64,000 nucleotides of DNA, from assembly GCF_030440515.1 (NCBI RefSeq), contig NZ_CP076543.1, positions 8,099,001 through 8,163,000 on the forward strand, written 5' to 3'. Of this stretch, positions 1 to 7,873 are shown one piece after another. Source of the stretch: Streptomyces xanthophaeus (GTDB taxonomy: Bacteria; Actinomycetota; Actinomycetes; Streptomycetales; Streptomycetaceae). The notes below the pieces were generated by a model. It did not search any database and had not been told where the DNA came from. It saw only the letters and a list, made by a program, of their open reading frames with translations. Position 1 is the first letter of the stretch, and every line of letters starts with the position of its first letter. Made by a program: the position numbers and the translations under genes.

Positions 1-424
1 GCTCCGGATCGTCGGCCCGGTACGGGATGCCGTCGGCCGTCCGCCCCCGGACGCGCGCGTGCACCTCGCGTACGAGGGCCACCGCCGCCTCTGCGTCGGA
101 GCTCGTGCCGAACGTGGTGACGGCCAGGAAGGTACTGGTGCGGTGCAGCCGCCCCCAGGGGTCACCCCGGTACCCCGAGTGGGCCGCCACGGCGGCCATC
201 GCGAGCGGGTGCAGGGACTGGAGCAGCAGGGCGGCCAGCCCGCCGACGAACATCGACGCGTCCCCGTGCACCCGCCGCACCGGCCGGTCCGGTGCGAACC
301 ACCGGGGGCCGGGCGTCGTGTGGATCCGCGCCCTGTTCCGGGGCCCGTCCGGCCCGGCGACGCGCAGGAAGACCGCCTCGCCGGCTTGCCGCCTGATCCG
401 CTGGACCGTCGTCGCCCTGGTCAT
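1..424 (-). CDS. Oxygenase MpaB family (DUF2236) protein, 3' end cut by the window
   Basis: Reading leftwards from an ATG at 424, 141 residues are visible before the window ends. They carry the DUF2236/MpaB pattern: GDASMFVGG, then LLLQSLHPLAMAAVAAHS, then GDPWGRLHRTSTFLAVTTFG. The conserved His residues (LHP, HS) and the RT pair belong to the likely haem-binding core of this family, whose best known member is the latex-clearing-type/MpaB oxygenase. The substrate cannot be told from sequence. The start fits the usual family N-terminus. The gene is partial only because of the window edge. Confidence 0.85.
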   Translation of the reverse strand, partial: MTRATTVQRIRRQAGEAVFLRVAGPDGPRNRARIHTTPGPRWFAPDRPVRRVHGDASMFVGGLAALLLQSLHPLAMAAVAAHSGYRGDPWGRLHRTSTFLAVTTFGTSSDAEAAVALVREVHARVRGRTADGIPYRADDPE

Positions 425-477
425 ATGTCCAGTATGTGCCGGACCGGTCCCGGACCCGGCCCAGGTCCCGCGCGCAC

Positions 478-515
478 CGCAGGCGCCGGGCCGCGAAACC
501 GGCCCGGCGCCTGCG
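478..515 (-). terminator. Strong hairpin terminator after the PRC-barrel gene
   Basis: A perfect 16-bp stem (478-493 with 500-515) closes a CGAAAC loop. It lies 27 bp beyond the stop of the leftward gene at 542. It has no T-tract, as is common in streptomycetes. Confidence 0.7.
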
Positions 516-541
516 TCATCGGCACGTCCTCCGGCCGTGGA

Positions 542-901
542 TCACAGCCAGCGCGGCGGGATGATGCCGTAGTAACCGTCCAGCAGCCGCCGGTAGTCGG
601 TGCTCTCCAGGTGCTCGTCCCGGATGAACTCCGGGGCGTCCTTGACCTGTTCCCTGGTCAGCCCGACCCGGATCCGCTTCTCCTCCACATCGATGCCGGT
701 GACGGTACCCGCGGGGAGGAGGACCTCCTTGCCGAAGATCCACGGGCCGGTGTCCACGACCAGATAGGCCGATCCCGCCTCGTCGGAGTGTTTGTCGACC
801 TTTCCGATGCTGCCGTCGGCCGCCTCCACCTTGTAACCGGACAGGTCCACGTCCTTGATGCGGTCAACGGTGACGCGGTAGGCCCAGACGTTGTCGGACA
901 T
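542..901 (-). CDS. PRC-barrel domain protein
   Basis: A 119-residue protein with a PRC-barrel fold signature: the segment SGYKVEAADGSIGKV is followed by a beta-rich part ending GKEVLLPAGTVTGID. The C-terminus (STDYRRLLDGYYGIIPPRW) resembles streptomycete PRC-barrel proteins linked to stress responses. PRC barrels commonly act as small adaptor or RNA/protein-binding domains; no enzyme motif is present. The ATG at 901 is preceded by GGAGGGAG at good spacing, which decides the start. A strong hairpin follows, so it is probably a single-gene unit. Confidence 0.85.
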   Translation of the reverse strand: MSDNVWAYRVTVDRIKDVDLSGYKVEAADGSIGKVDKHSDEAGSAYLVVDTGPWIFGKEVLLPAGTVTGIDVEEKRIRVGLTREQVKDAPEFIRDEHLESTDYRRLLDGYYGIIPPRWL

Positions 902-1075
902 GACTGGAACAGCTCCCTCCATCGATCCCGTGTCGTCACGGCGCGTCTGCCCGGCGTGGCCGCGGATACACGTCCGCCCCCGGATCCGGGCTGATGCCCC
1001 GTGAGACGGAGCCGGGGCAGGGCCTGGTGGGGCGAACCCCGGCGCCGGTCCGCGGCTCGGAGCTACGCTCCGCAG

Positions 1076-1468
1076 ATGGAACGCGCAGAGGTACTCAAGC
1101 GAGTGATCGGCATCCTCACCGACGCCCAGGACATCCGCCGCGCCGCGGAGGCGGGGGAAGACGACGGGAACGGCGAGGCCGGGGAGGACGGCGCCGGGGC
1201 GCCGCCGACGGCCGGCGTGGCCACGCTGCTCCTGAACGAGATGCTGCCGTCGATCAGGGTGCCGGCCGACGCGACCCCGCAGCAGGTGGCAGCCCTGGTG
1301 GCGGAGGCGCTCGGGCCGGCCCTGCACACCATGGTCTCGGGCTTCAGCCTGGCGTTCACGAGCCTCGCGATGGTGCACGACAGCGGGCGGACCGACATCT
1401 CCTCGATCGGGGTCCTCCAGGAGCTCGCCCTGGAGATCGAGGCAGGGACCTACGACGAGGGCCCGTAG
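1076..1468 (+). CDS. Hypothetical acidic protein, 130 aa
   Basis: A 130-residue protein of unknown function. The N-terminal part (MERAEVLKRVIGILTDAQDIRRAAEAG) is a likely amphipathic helix followed by a Glu/Asp/Gly-rich linker. The second half is helical (LLLNEMLPSIRVPADATPQQVAALVAEALG). No membrane segment, signal peptide or catalytic motif is seen. Third codon positions are strongly G/C, supporting coding. The start at 1076 is chosen for the family-like opening; its ribosome site is weak, and an in-frame upstream start at 1001 is possible but reads as low-complexity Arg-rich sequence. Confidence 0.6.
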   Translation: MERAEVLKRVIGILTDAQDIRRAAEAGEDDGNGEAGEDGAGAPPTAGVATLLLNEMLPSIRVPADATPQQVAALVAEALGPALHTMVSGFSLAFTSLAMVHDSGRTDISSIGVLQELALEIEAGTYDEGP

Positions 1469-1565
1469 GACCTCGCCGTCGCTCCCTGCCCCGCGGCCGC
1501 CCGGCTCCGGCCGGTCCGGCGGTGCGGCCGTCGCGCCGCCCGGCCCGACGCCGTCGCTCCGTGCC

Positions 1566-1601
1566 GTCACGCCGTCCCGTTACGTCACGCCGTCCCGTTA
1601 C
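1566..1601. repeat. 18-bp perfect tandem repeat, two copies
   Basis: The 18-bp unit GTCACGCCGTCCCGTTAC occurs twice head to tail (1566-1583 and 1584-1601). It overlaps the stop codon of the leftward gene ending at 1598 and lies between two convergent genes. A slipped-strand duplication is the simple explanation. Confidence 0.8.
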
Positions 1602-1783
1602 TCCGCGTCGTCGTCGCCCGAACGGGTCGTCTTCCGCTCCTGCCGCCGCCTCAGTTCCTCAGGGCTCTTGCCCTCGACCCGCTTGCTGGCCTCGGGGTGT
1701 ACCGGGTCCGGACCGGGGTGCTCCTGTGCCTGCTCCGCACGACCCTCTCCCGACTTCTCATGCCTGTCGTCCTTGCCCTTCAT
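1598..1783 (-). CDS. Small hydrophilic protein, 61 aa
   Basis: A 61-residue, highly charged protein (MKGKDDRHEKSGEGRAEQAQ ... SPEELRRRQERKTTRSGDDDAE). It has no hydrophobic core and is probably disordered or helical. Short proteins of this composition are common in streptomycetes and unassigned. The ATG at 1783 is preceded by GAGGGAGAG at ideal spacing, the main argument that it is translated. The gene converges on the one at 1076 and diverges from the FUSC-type gene at 1955. Confidence 0.6.
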   Translation of the reverse strand: MKGKDDRHEKSGEGRAEQAQEHPGPDPVHPEASKRVEGKSPEELRRRQERKTTRSGDDDAE

Positions 1784-1954
1784 GGCTGTCTCTCCCTCGC
1801 GCTCGTGGATCTCACCGACCGGGACCGCCCCCGGACGCCCACCACCTGCCCGCGAGCGGCCGGGTCGCCCTTCTCGTACGGCCCATCCTGGGCCGATCGG
1901 GGCCCGGCGGCCACGCCATGCGTCATCCGGCCCAGCAGCGGGAAGGCGCCCCGC

Positions 1955-3151
1955 ATGCCGGAAACGATCAGCAGCCTCGCCACCCGGGTCGCACGCCGCC
2001 GCCGTGAGCCGGTCGCCGTCCAAGCCCTGCGGTCCACCGCCGCCGCCGTGATCAGCTACGTCGTCGCGCTCCGCCTGAGCAGCGAGCCGAGCCCGCTGAC
2101 CGCCCCGCTCACCGCGCTGCTCGTCGTCCAGGTCACCCTCTACTCCACCCTCACCACCAGCATCCGCCGGGTGAACTCCGTGGTCGTCGGCGTGCTGATC
2201 GCGATCGGCTTCAGCGCCCTGGTCGGTCTGACCTGGTGGAGCCTCGGCCTGCTGATCCTCGCCTCCCTGGTCGTGGGCCACCTGGTGCGCGTGGACGAGT
2301 TCGTGCCCGAGGTCGCGATCAGCGCCATGCTCGTCCTCGGCGTCACCCAGGTCGCGGACACCGCCTGGGACCGGGTCCTGGAAACGGTCATCGGTGCGGT
2401 GGTCGGGCTGCTGGTCAACCTGCTCCTGGCACCACCCCTGTGGGTCGGCCCGGCCGGCGCCGCGATCACCGACCTCGCCGGGCGCATGAGCCGGCTGCTC
2501 GACCACCTCGGCGAGGAACCCTCCGGACCGGCCAGGGTCGAGCAGGCCGCGGCCCGGCTGCACGAGGCACGCCGCCTCGACAACGACATCGCCCAGGTCG
2601 ACGCCGCCCTCCGGCAGGCCGAGGACAGCCTCCGGCTCAATCCGCGGGTCAAGGAGGGGCTGCTCTTCAGGCTGGTGCTGCGCACCGGCCTGGACACCCT
2701 GGAGATCTGCGCGGTCGTACTCCGCGTGGCCTGCCGCACGCTGACCGACCTGGCCAAGGCCCGCCCCGACGGTCCGCTCTTCGACCCCGCGACCGCGGCC
2801 GCGCTGGGGCAGGTGACGCGCCACACGGCCATCGCGGTGGAAAGCTTCGCACAGCTGATCACCGCACAGGTCAGCGCCAACGCGGAAGACGCGGAGGCCC
2901 GCCTGACCGGTGAACTTGCCGTCGCCCGGGCCCACCGCGACCGGCTCGCGGTCCTGATGCTGGCCTCCGCCCGCGAGGACCCGGCACACTGGCAGCTGAG
3001 CGGCGCGCTGCTCAGCGAGATCGACCGGGTCCTGGACGAGCTGGGCGTGGACAAGCGCTCCCAGCGCCTGCTGGAGGAACTCGACCAGCACACCCGCACC
3101 CGGCGCAGGCGCTGGAAGCCGCTGCAGCGGACGCGGCAGGACCGTGGGTGA
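1955..3151 (+). CDS. FUSC-family (aromatic acid exporter type) inner membrane protein
   Basis: A 398-residue protein. The N-terminal 170 residues hold about five or six membrane helices with the FUSC pattern (TAPLTALLVVQVTLYSTL, then RRVNSVVVGVLIAIGFSALVGLTWWSLGLLI). The remaining 230 residues are cytosolic and helical with coiled-coil tendency (ARLHEARRLDNDIAQVDAALRQAEDSL). The family includes AaeB and YccS, implicated in aromatic acid or stress-related export; the substrate here is unknown. The ATG at 1955 follows GGGAAGG and gives the normal N-terminus. The VOC gene starts 15 bp downstream, so the two are likely co-transcribed. Confidence 0.8.
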   Translation: MPETISSLATRVARRRREPVAVQALRSTAAAVISYVVALRLSSEPSPLTAPLTALLVVQVTLYSTLTTSIRRVNSVVVGVLIAIGFSALVGLTWWSLGLLILASLVVGHLVRVDEFVPEVAISAMLVLGVTQVADTAWDRVLETVIGAVVGLLVNLLLAPPLWVGPAGAAITDLAGRMSRLLDHLGEEPSGPARVEQAAARLHEARRLDNDIAQVDAALRQAEDSLRLNPRVKEGLLFRLVLRTGLDTLEICAVVLRVACRTLTDLAKARPDGPLFDPATAAALGQVTRHTAIAVESFAQLITAQVSANAEDAEARLTGELAVARAHRDRLAVLMLASAREDPAHWQLSGALLSEIDRVLDELGVDKRSQRLLEELDQHTRTRRRRWKPLQRTRQDRG

Positions 3152-3166
3152 GGGAAGGCAGGGTTC

Positions 3167-3553
3167 ATGGTGCACGTACTGGGCAGCAGGGTTCTGCTGC
3201 GCCCCACGGACCCCGAACGCTCGCGCGTCTTCTACGGCGACACCCTCGGGCTGGCCGTCCACCGCGAGTTCGGCACCGGCCCCGACCGCGGCACGGTCTA
3301 CTTCCTCGGCGGGGGCTTCCTCGAACTGTCCGGCCGCGCCGAGGCCCCGCCCGCACCGGGCCTGCGGTTGTGGCTCCAGGTCGAGGACGTGCGGGCGGCG
3401 TACGAGGAATTGCGCGGCCGGGGCGCCGAGGTGGTGCGACCCCCCGAGCTCGAACCCTGGGGTCTGATCGAGATGTGGATCGCCGACCCCGACGGCGTGC
3501 GGATCGCCGTGGTCGAGGTCCCCGCCGATCACCCCCTGCGCTTCCGCCCCTGA
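3167..3553 (+). CDS. VOC (glyoxalase/bleomycin resistance) superfamily protein
   Basis: A 128-residue single-domain vicinal-oxygen-chelate protein with the typical layout: an opening beta strand (VHVLGSRVLLRPTDPERSRVF) followed by YGDTLGL, then a second half EVVRPPELEPWGLIEMWIADPDGVRIAVVEVP with the conserved PDG turn. The late Glu (VVE) is a candidate metal ligand. VOC proteins act as dioxygenases, isomerases or drug-binding proteins, and sequence alone does not separate these. It starts 15 bp after the FUSC-type gene. Confidence 0.8.
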   Translation: MVHVLGSRVLLRPTDPERSRVFYGDTLGLAVHREFGTGPDRGTVYFLGGGFLELSGRAEAPPAPGLRLWLQVEDVRAAYEELRGRGAEVVRPPELEPWGLIEMWIADPDGVRIAVVEVPADHPLRFRP

Positions 3554-3568
3554 TCGGCAGGACGCGTT

Positions 3569-3961
3569 CTAGCGGGCGCTCCCGAGGTCGCGGTCGGACT
3601 CGGATCCTTCGAGCATCAGGGTGGTCTCCTCGATGCGGCTGAAGCGGCCGTCGGACGCGAACTCGCCGAACAGGTAGACCTCGGTGCGTACCGTCGAACC
3701 GTCCGTCTTCGTGACGTGGACGGTGTGCCGGTCGGCGTACCTGCTGCCGTCGTACAGCTCCTCGTGGACCTCGACACGGCCGTGGTCGACGACGGTGCGC
3801 AGGTGGGCGATGTGCTCGATGAAGCCGGCCCGGTCCGCCCACCGGCCGTCCGTGCGCTGACGGTATTCCGGGGCGAAGTGGCGGTCGGCGGCCTCCTGGA
3901 CGGTGAGGTCGCGGTTGAGGAGCAGGTCGGTGAGGGCGGCCGTGATACCGGTGCGCGTCAT
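3569..3961 (-). CDS. NTF2-like / SnoaL-like nuclear transport factor 2 fold protein
   Basis: A 130-residue protein with the NTF2-like cone fold pattern: an N-terminal helix (ALTDLLLNRDLTVQEAADRHFAPEYRQRTDGRW) followed by antiparallel strands (VEVHEELYDGSRYADRHTVHVTKTDG, then TEVYLFGEFASDGRFSRIEETT). Such proteins act as isomerases, hydrolases or small-ligand binders. The ATG at 3961 has AAAGGCAG upstream. It is divergent from the MarR gene, and the shared intergenic region carries two perfect palindromes, so it is probably the main target of that regulator. Confidence 0.75.
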   Translation of the reverse strand: MTRTGITAALTDLLLNRDLTVQEAADRHFAPEYRQRTDGRWADRAGFIEHIAHLRTVVDHGRVEVHEELYDGSRYADRHTVHVTKTDGSTVRTEVYLFGEFASDGRFSRIEETTLMLEGSESDRDLGSAR

Positions 3962-3995
3962 GGGACTGCCTTTCGATGCGTGGCGGATCTGCAAT

Positions 3996-4052
3996 GCGTG
4001 CGCGGCGCACGCTCTTGGAGAACCGTAGCAGTGATGCGTGCGCAGCGCACGC
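3996..4052. promoter_or_regulatory. Twin 17-bp palindromic operators between NTF2-like gene and marR-type gene
   Basis: Two perfect palindromes of form GCGTGCGC-N-GCGCACGC lie at 3996-4012 (N=G) and 4036-4052 (N=A). Their centres are 40 bp apart, about four helical turns, so two dimers would sit on the same DNA face. They fill the divergent promoter region and are the probable binding sites of the adjacent MarR-family protein, which is an inference. Confidence 0.75.
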
Positions 4053-4065
4053 TATTCTTTCTGTC

Positions 4066-4509
4066 GTGGACAACGAGACCGGGAACGAGATCGCAGACGC
4101 GCTGGGCATCCTGCTCAAGCGCACGACCCGCACGCACCTGCACCGGCGGCTCACGGAAGGCATGGGTGAGGCCGTGGACGACGTGACCTACCCCGTGCTC
4201 AGCGCCCTGGCCCGGAGCGGTTCGCGCAGTGCGGCGGACCTGGCCCAGGACGTGGGGGTCGACCGTTCCGGCGTGACCCGCCGCGCCTCCCGGCTGGAGG
4301 CCGCGGGACTCATCCGCCGCGAACCGGACCCCACCGACCGGCGCGCACACCTCCTCGTCCTGACCGACGAAGGGCGGCTGGTCGTCGCAGAGCTGCGTGC
4401 GCGCCTGGCGGACCACATCACGGCGAGCCTGTCCTCCTGGCCCCCGGGCGAGGCCCAGACGTTCGCCCGCCTCCTGCGCCGCTTCACAGCCGAAGGCCCG
4501 TTCGTCTAG
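4066..4509 (+). CDS. MarR-family transcriptional regulator
   Basis: A 147-residue winged-helix regulator. The DNA-binding part reads SAADLAQDVGVDRSGVTRRASRLEAAGLIRREPDPTDRRAHLLVLTDEG, with the typical recognition helix and the Asp-Arg-Arg wing. The GTG at 4066 is chosen because it starts just after the operators; an upstream in-frame start would place both palindromes inside the coding region. Likely a repressor of itself and the divergent NTF2-like gene. The effector is unknown. Confidence 0.88.
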   Translation: MDNETGNEIADALGILLKRTTRTHLHRRLTEGMGEAVDDVTYPVLSALARSGSRSAADLAQDVGVDRSGVTRRASRLEAAGLIRREPDPTDRRAHLLVLTDEGRLVVAELRARLADHITASLSSWPPGEAQTFARLLRRFTAEGPFV

Positions 4510-4529
4510 GGAGTGTTAGCTTCCTCCCC

Positions 4530-5222
4530 GTGATGGAACACCAGGACGGGACCAGGGCGGCCTACGACGGGGTCGTCGAGCTCTACGCATCGATGTTCGC
4601 CGGCCGGCTGGAGGCGCAGCCGTTCTCGCGGGCCATGCTCGCCACCTTCGCCGAGCTGGTGCGCGGGACGGGGAACCTGCGGACGGCCGATGTCGGGTGC
4701 GGGCCCGGGCATCTGACGGCCATGCTGCGTGAACTGGAGCTGGACGCCTTCGGTCTCGACCTCTCCCCGGGCATGGTCGGCCATGCCCGGCGGGCCCATC
4801 CGGCGCTGCGGTTCGACGAGGCACGGATGGAGGCCCTGCCGGTCGGGGACGGCGCCCTCGGCGGGGTCCTGGCCCACTACTCGATGATCCATACGCCGCC
4901 CGGCGAACTGCCCGCACTGCTCGCCGAGCAGGCGCGCGTCCTGGCGCCAGGGGGCCTGATCCTGGTCTCGTTCTTCGCGACCGACGGACCGGAGCCGGTC
5001 CGCTTCGACCACAAGGTGACGCCCGCCTACAGCTGGCCGGCGGACCGGTTCGCCGAGCTGCTGGCCGGGGCCGGGTTCACCACCTTCGCCCGGCTGCTGC
5101 ACGACCCGGCCTCCGAGCGGGGGTTCCTCGACGCCCACCTGCTGGCCCGCCTCGACCAGGGCCCGGGAACGGACCGCCCGCCGGCGTCACGGCGGTCGTC
5201 CGCGGTGCAGTCCGTGGTGTAG
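4530..5222 (+). CDS. Class I SAM-dependent methyltransferase
   Basis: A 230-residue protein with methyltransferase motif I TADVGCGPGHLT (about residues 52-63), the acidic end of beta-2 (FGLDLSPGMV) and a post-motif segment VLAPGGLILVSFF. This is the Methyltransf_11/25 type, which methylates small molecules. GTG at 4530 and ATG at 4533 are equally possible starts and no clear ribosome site separates them. It lies 20 bp after the MarR gene, so may be read through from it. The C-terminal 25 residues are Ser/Arg-rich and probably disordered. Confidence 0.85.
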   Translation: MMEHQDGTRAAYDGVVELYASMFAGRLEAQPFSRAMLATFAELVRGTGNLRTADVGCGPGHLTAMLRELELDAFGLDLSPGMVGHARRAHPALRFDEARMEALPVGDGALGGVLAHYSMIHTPPGELPALLAEQARVLAPGGLILVSFFATDGPEPVRFDHKVTPAYSWPADRFAELLAGAGFTTFARLLHDPASERGFLDAHLLARLDQGPGTDRPPASRRSSAVQSVV

Positions 5223-5277
5223 TCCGCGCATCGGCGGAACGAATCCGATCAGCGGTGCGGACCGACACGGCGAGGCG

Positions 5278-6150
5278 TCAGCCGAGGAGCCCCGCACCGG
5301 CCGGTGCCGTCAGCCGTTCCAGCTCCTCCAGGCGCTCGCGCGACTCCTGGTCCAGCGGCACGTACGTCACGAGCCTCGGGCCGGTGCGCGGTCCGAGCCA
5401 CAGGTTGTTGTGTTCCAGGTACAGCATGCCCACGTGCGCGTTGCGGATGTACTTCGACTTCGCGACCTGCCCGCCGACCACCTCGTGGCGGGCCCACACC
5501 TCCCGGAACTCCGCCGACGCCGCCTCCAGCCGGGCCAGCAGCGTCTTCCACGCGGGCTCCGCCAGGTGCTCGGCCATCGCCGCCCGGAACCGCGCCGCCA
5601 TGATCCGGTGCGTGCTCGGCAGGTCGACCACCGATTCCTGCCACTCCCGGTCGGTGAAGGCGAGCCACATGCAGTTGCGCTCCTCCGGCCGCTTGCTGTC
5701 CAGGTCACCGAGCAGCCGCCCGTAGGTGGCGTTGTAGGCGACGATGTCGTACCGGCTGTTCTGGACGCACGCCGGGATGTGGCCCAGCTGGTCGATGATG
5801 GCCCGCACGGACGGCGTCACGCTGGGGCAGACCGCCGGCTGCACCGGATCGAGGCTCCCGGCCAGCGAGAACAGGTGCTCCCGCTCGCTCACGTCGAGCA
5901 GCAGTGCCCGCGCGACCGCGTCCAGCACCTGCCCCGACACCTGGATGTCGCGCGCCTGCTCCAGCCACGTGTACCAGGTCACGCCCACCGACGACAGGTG
6001 CGCGACCTCCTCACGGCGCAGCCCTGGCGTCCGCCGGCGCGGTCCGCGCACCAGCCCGACCTGCTCGGGAGTGATCCGCTCACGGCGGGTGCGCAGGAAC
6101 TCGGCCAGCTCGTGCCGCCGAACATCGCTTCCAGGAGCCACAGTGGTCAT
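5278..6150 (-). CDS. XRE-type regulator with MmyB-like ligand-binding domain
   Basis: A 290-residue protein. The N-terminal helix-turn-helix (about residues 15-85) has the streptomycete signature RRRTPGLRREEVAHLSSVGVTWYTWLEQ. The C-terminal part (about 105-280) matches the MmyB-like PAS-related ligand pocket (IIDQLGHIPACVQNSRYDIVAYN, then WLAFTDREWQ). MmyB homologues often bind lipids or small ligands and usually control a divergent dehydrogenase or exporter. Here the divergent partner is an MFS exporter. ATG at 6150 has GGGATC upstream. Confidence 0.88.
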   Translation of the reverse strand: MTTVAPGSDVRRHELAEFLRTRRERITPEQVGLVRGPRRRTPGLRREEVAHLSSVGVTWYTWLEQARDIQVSGQVLDAVARALLLDVSEREHLFSLAGSLDPVQPAVCPSVTPSVRAIIDQLGHIPACVQNSRYDIVAYNATYGRLLGDLDSKRPEERNCMWLAFTDREWQESVVDLPSTHRIMAARFRAAMAEHLAEPAWKTLLARLEAASAEFREVWARHEVVGGQVAKSKYIRNAHVGMLYLEHNNLWLGPRTGPRLVTYVPLDQESRERLEELERLTAPAGAGLLG

Positions 6151-6183
6151 GATCCCAGCCTGCCGCACCGCCCATCCTGTTGC

Positions 6184-6223
6184 CAGGTAGTCCTGGTACC
6201 TGGATAACGACACTCTGGTACCC
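6184..6223. promoter_or_regulatory. Putative operator cluster between MmyB-like gene and MFS gene
   Basis: An inverted repeat CCAGGTA-N7-TACCTGG spans 6184-6204. Two copies of CTGGTACC lie at 6194-6201 and 6216-6223, their GGTACC cores 22 bp apart (two helical turns). This is the 100-bp divergent promoter region, so these are candidate sites for the MmyB-like regulator. Confidence 0.5.
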
Positions 6224-6250
6224 GTCTGACAGCCGGGAGATCGTCGGACG

Positions 6251-7735
6251 GTGACTCAGATCCCTGTACGCAGCAACCCTGTACGCAGCAACTCCGTGCA
6301 CGGCGACCCCGTGCACAGCGTTTCCGTCCGCAGTGCCCCCGTCCGCAGCGCCCCCGCGCCTCACCTGAGCGGCCTCGGCCTGTTCACCGTGCTCCTCGGC
6401 GCGGCCCTGCCCCTGATCGACTTCTTCATCGTCAACGTCGCGCTCCCGTCCATCGAACACGACCTGGCCGCGGGCCCCGCCCTCCTGGAACTCGTCGTCG
6501 GCGGCTACGGCGTCGCGTACGCCGTCCTGCTGGTCCTCGGCGGGCGCGTCGGCGACAGCCTCGGCCGCCGCCGGCTCTTCCTCGCCGGCATGGCCGCCTT
6601 CGGAGTCACCTCGCTCGCCTGCGGCCTCGCCCCGAACGCCTGGGCCCTCGTCGCCGCCCGCGTCGCCCAGGGCGCGGCCGCCGCCCTCATGCTGCCGCAG
6701 GTGCTCGCCACCATCCAGGCCACCACCGAGGGCCCGCGCCGGGCCCACGCCATGAGCCTGTACGGGGCCACCGGGGGCCTGTCCATGGTCGCCGGGCAGA
6801 TCCTCGGCGGCGTCCTGGTCGCCGCGGACCTCGGCGGAACCGGATGGCGCGCGGTGTTCCTGGTCAACGTCCCCGTGGTGCTCCTCGGGCTGCTCCTGGC
6901 CGTGCGCACCGTCCCGGACACCCGGGCCGGCCGGCCCGCGGCCGTGGACGTGCCCGGCACCCTGCTCCTCGCACTGTCGCTGGTCTCGCTGCTGCTGCCG
7001 CTGACCGAGGGGCGGGCCGCCGGCTGGCCGCTGTGGACCTGGATCTCGCTGGGCGTGTTCCCCGTCGCCGCAGCGGCGTTCTACTTCACCGAGCGCCGGG
7101 CCGATTGTAAGGGCCACACCCCGCTGGTGCCGCCGAGCCTGCTGAGGCTGGAGTCGCTGAGGCGCAGCCTGGCCCTCCTGGTGCCGTTCTCCGTCGGCTT
7201 CGGCGGCTTCATGTTCGTCCTCGCCGTGACCCTCCAACAAGGCCTGGACATGGGCCCGGTGACGGCGGGCCTGGCGCTGGCGCCGATGGCCGTCGCCTTC
7301 TTCGGAGCCTCACTCGCCGGTCCGCGCCTGATCACCCGCTTCGGCAGCCGGATCGTCACCGCCGGAGGCGTCATCCAGGCGGCCGGGATCGCCCTCCTGC
7401 TGGCCACCCTGCGGCACGGCTGGCCGGACCTCGGCGTGGCCGTACTCGCTCCGGGCATCGCCCTGGCAGGACTGGGGCAGGGGTTCCAGATGCCGGTGCT
7501 GATGCGCCTGACGCTCTCGGACGTCCCCGCGGACCGGGCCGGGGCGGGCAGCGGCGTCATGATCACCGCCCAGCAGTCCGCCGTGGCGCTCGGCGTCGCC
7601 ACGCTCGGCAGCCTCTTCCTCGCGCTGGTCCCGACGGCCGGCATGCGCGCGGCCGTGTCCACCACCCTGCTCGTCCAGCTCGGCCTCATCGCGCTGACCG
7701 TCCTGCTCAGCCTCCGCCTTCCCCGTATGCGCTGA
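6251..7735 (+). CDS. MFS drug-exporter-like transporter (DHA2 type)
   Basis: A 494-residue membrane protein of the DHA2 drug:H+ antiporter type. Motif A appears as GGRVGDSLGRRRLF after TM2, and the export-type motif C region includes LYGATGGLSMVAGQILGGVLV; many hydrophobic segments follow, about 14 in all. The predicted substrate class is drugs or toxic metabolites. The first 38 residues, from the GTG at 6251, are an unusual low-complexity tail made of six five-residue repeats; a later start is possible, but the next good core start would remove only this tail. It is divergent from the MmyB-like regulator. Confidence 0.85.
   Translation: MTQIPVRSNPVRSNSVHGDPVHSVSVRSAPVRSAPAPHLSGLGLFTVLLGAALPLIDFFIVNVALPSIEHDLAAGPALLELVVGGYGVAYAVLLVLGGRVGDSLGRRRLFLAGMAAFGVTSLACGLAPNAWALVAARVAQGAAAALMLPQVLATIQATTEGPRRAHAMSLYGATGGLSMVAGQILGGVLVAADLGGTGWRAVFLVNVPVVLLGLLLAVRTVPDTRAGRPAAVDVPGTLLLALSLVSLLLPLTEGRAAGWPLWTWISLGVFPVAAAAFYFTERRADCKGHTPLVPPSLLRLESLRRSLALLVPFSVGFGGFMFVLAVTLQQGLDMGPVTAGLALAPMAVAFFGASLAGPRLITRFGSRIVTAGGVIQAAGIALLLATLRHGWPDLGVAVLAPGIALAGLGQGFQMPVLMRLTLSDVPADRAGAGSGVMITAQQSAVALGVATLGSLFLALVPTAGMRAAVSTTLLVQLGLIALTVLLSLRLPRMR
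6263..6352 (+). repeat. Six 15-bp in-frame tandem repeats at the MFS N-terminus
   Basis: Six consecutive 15-bp units encode the pentapeptides PVRSN, PVRSN, SVHGD, PVHSV, SVRSA, PVRSA. The first two units are identical at the DNA level; the others drift. Confidence 0.85.
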
Positions 7736-7785
7736 GCGAGCGGCAGGGGCACGGAGCACCGGTGCGGCCGGGCACGTACGCCGAA

Positions 7786-7848
7786 GCGCCCGCGCGCGGC
7801 CGGTCCGTTCACCGGGATCGGTGATCAGGACCTGCCGCGCGCGGGCGC
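7786..7848. terminator. Bidirectional terminator between MFS gene and gap
   Basis: A perfect 15-bp inverted repeat (7786-7800 with 7834-7848) of nearly pure G/C frames a 33-nt loop that can itself fold. It lies between two convergent genes. Confidence 0.6.
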
Positions 7849-7873
7849 GCCCCCACCGGGGACCGCGGTCGGT

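Noticed and set aside
59..994. Long rightward reading frame over the first kilobase
   Set aside because: It is antisense to the MpaB-like and PRC-barrel genes, both of which have clear family motifs and ribosome sites.
1566..1601. CRISPR-like repeats
   Set aside because: Only two adjacent 18-bp units without spacers; the other tandem repeats in the window also have no spacers.
1598..3532. Long leftward reading frame over the FUSC-like gene
   Set aside because: Only its last 62 codons make sense; the rest is antisense of the FUSC-type and VOC genes, with Gln/Asp/His-rich low-complexity composition.
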